From: Siphonodentalium dalli
Taxonomy: Eukaryota > Mollusca > Scaphopoda > Gadilida > Siphonodentaliidae
Direction: 5' to 3'
DNA length: 64,000 bases
Assembly: GCA_032622095.1 (NCBI GenBank)
Contig: CP136061.1
Span: 96,471,345-96,535,344, forward strand
Shown: positions 61,701-64,000 of the stretch, in pieces
Position numbering within the stretch: position 1 is the stretch's first letter
Layout of the letters: each line of letters opens with the position of its first letter
The notes under the pieces: model-generated
Told to the model about the DNA's origin: nothing
The model's database searches: none
The model's input: only the letters and a program-made list of their open reading frames with translations
Program-made: the position numbers and the translations under genes

Positions 61701-64000
61701 GCAAATATATATATATCCTACAGCAACACTGATGCAAATATATATATATCCTACAGCCACACTGATGCATATATATATATATCCTACAGCCACACTGATG
61801 CATATATATATATCCTACAGCCACACTGATGCAAATATATATATATCCTACAGCAACACTGATGCAAATATATATATCCTACAGCAACACTGACGCAAAT
61901 ATATATATCCTACAGCCACACTGATGCATATATATATATATCCTACAGCCACCCTGACGCAAATATATATATATCCTACAGCAACACTGATGCAAATATA
62001 TATATATCCTACAGCCACACTGATGCATATATATATATATCCTACAGCCACACTGATGCAAATATATATATCCTACAGCCACACTGATGCAAATATATAT
62101 ATCCTACAGCCACACTGATGCAAATATATATATATCCTACAGCCACACTGATGCAAATATATATATCCTACAGCCACACTGATGCAAATATATATATATC
62201 CTACAGCCACACTGATGCAAATATATATATATCCTACAGCAACACTGATGCAAATATATATATCCTACAGCCACACTGATGCAAATATATATATATCCTA
62301 CAGCCACACTGATGCAAATATATATATCCTACAGCCACACTGATGCAAATATATATATATCCTACAGCCACACTGATGCAAATATATATATATCCTACAG
62401 CAACACTGATGCAAATATATATATCCTACAGCCACACTGATGCAAATATATATATATCCTACAGCCACACTGATGCAAATATATATATATCCTACAGCCA
62501 CACTGATGCAAATATATATATCCTACAGCCACACTGACGCAAATATATATATATCCTACAGCCACACTGATGCAAATATATATATATCCTACAGCCACTC
62601 TGATGCAAATATATATATCCTACAGCCACACTGACGCAAATATATATATATCCTACAGCAACACTGATGCAAATATATATATATCCTACAGCCACCCTGA
62701 TGCAAATATATATATCCTACAGCCACCCTGATGCAAATATATATATATCCTACAGCCACACTGATGCAAATATATATATATCCTACAGCCACACTGATGC
62801 AAATATATATATCCTACAGCCACACTGATGCAAATATATATATATCCTACAGCCACACTGATGCAAATATATATATATCCTACAGCCACACTGATGCAAA
62901 TATATATATATCCTACAGCCACACTGATGCACAAATATATATATCCTACAGCCACACTGATGCAAATATATATATCCTACAGCCACACTGATGCTAATAT
63001 ATATATATCCTACAGCCACACTGATGCAAATATATATATATCCTACAGCCACACTGATGCAAATATATATATATCCTACAGCCACACTGATGCAAATATA
63101 TATATCCTACAGCCACACTGATACAAATATATATATCCTACAGCCACACTGATGCAAATATATATATCCTACAGCCACCCTGATGCAAATATATATATAT
63201 CCTACAGCAACACTGATGCAAATATATATATATCCTACAGCAACACTGATGCAAATATATATATATCCTACAGCCACACTGATGCAAATATATACATCCT
63301 ACAGCCACCCTGATGCAAATATATATATATCCTACAGCCACACTGATGCAAATATATACATCCTACAGCCACACTGATGCAAATATATATATATCCTACA
63401 GCCACCCTGATGCAAATATATATATATCCTACAGCCACACTGATGCAAATATATACATCCTACAGCCACACTGATGCAAATATATATATATCCTACAGCC
63501 ACCCTGATGCAAATATATATATATCCTACAGCCACACTGATGCAAATATATATATCCTACAGCCACACTGATGCAAATATATACATCCTACAGCCACACT
63601 GATGCAAATATATATATATCCTACAGCCACCCTGATGCAAATATATATATATCCTACAGCCACACTGATGCAAATATATATATATCCTACAGCCACCCTG
63701 ATGCAAATATATATATATCCTACAGCCACCCTGATGCAAATATATATATATCCTACAGCCACCCTGATGCAAATATATATATATCCTACAGCCACCCTGA
63801 TGCAAATATATATATATCCTACAGCCACCCTGATGCAAATATATATATATCCTACAGCCACACTGATGCAAATATATATATATCCTACAGCCACCCTGAT
63901 GCACAAATATATATATCCTACAGCCACCCTGATGCAAATATATATATATCCTACAGCCACACTGATGCACAAATATATATATCCTACAGCCACCCTGATG

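Larger units (their letters stand above)
45236..64000 (+). repeat. Minisatellite of 31-35-bp units, over 18.7 kb, continuing past the window
   Basis: Consensus: CCTACAGCCACACTGATGC followed by AAA and four to seven TA steps. Unit lengths are mostly 31, 33 or 35 bp, differing by TA count, so close to 600 units fit. Recurrent variants: CAGCAACAC, CACCCTG, GACGCAAA, GATACAAA, GATGTAAA, GCCATACTG, GATGCATAT, TATACATCC, GATGCACAAA. They are regionally clustered. Runs of 33-bp units leave long open frames on both strands (e.g. QIYIYPTATLM repeats; up to 232 codons at 58130-58828, minus), which are by-products of the period and not genes. Confidence 0.97.

Noticed and set aside
45236-64000. CRISPR-like array or repeat protein genes
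   Set aside because: The repeats have no unique spacers; unit variation is TA count and point changes. Open frames arise on both strands from frame-neutral 33-bp units and have no start context or conservation beyond the DNA repeat.

Overview
The window reads as non-coding-rich eukaryotic DNA from an animal, most likely a marine invertebrate and probably a bivalve mollusc. The support is spliced genes with GT-AG introns, a very high density of short inverted-repeat DNA transposons, and dispersed repeat families (hairpins around 'TAGCTCACCTGATAC', GGACGGACAGAC-type tails) that I associate with mollusc genomes. The organism assignment is inference. No rRNA, convincing tRNA, CRISPR or bacterial gene was seen.

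Layout. (1) 1-6.3 kb: nested inverted-repeat elements, including a 1.28-kb Chapaev-like palindrome (2267-3544) with CACTG ends and an ACTTA target duplication, sitting inside an older fold-back element. (2) 6.3-8.0 kb, minus strand: the last exon of an unrecognised lysine-rich protein with three 42-residue repeats. (3) 8.26-10.52 kb: a hAT-like element with an imperfect 8-bp target duplication, carrying a second element that itself holds a 222-bp palindrome. (4) 10.5-16 kb: repeats, including a 371-bp TTAA-flanked piggyBac-type MITE built from two 69-bp palindromes. (5) 16.06-23.96 kb, plus strand: an apparently intact three-exon EnSpm/CACTA (tnp2-type) transposase of about 1070 residues. Both splice junctions keep the frame, and exons 1 and 2 share a duplicated segment. 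(6) 24.0-28.6 kb: further MITEs, then about 600 bp of subterminal TAATGGCCATTA palindromes ending in a CACTA terminus at 28619.

(7) 28620-45160: five full copies and one half copy of a ~3006-bp tandem repeat, nearly identical to each other. The CACTA terminus abuts the first copy, and the other copies give the uninterrupted target sequence (TTA is the likely 3-bp target duplication). (8) 45.24-64.0 kb: a minisatellite of 31-35-bp units, close to 600 copies, running off the end of the window. Most units contain a perfect octamer (ATGCAAAT, the POU/Oct site). Variant bases cluster regionally, showing local amplification.

The most coherent system is the CACTA transposon: transposase, subterminal binding-site-like array, terminus and resolved target site are all present. 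Its 5' end is not found in the window. The minus-strand basic gene could be an accessory gene of the same element, but that is only a hypothesis.
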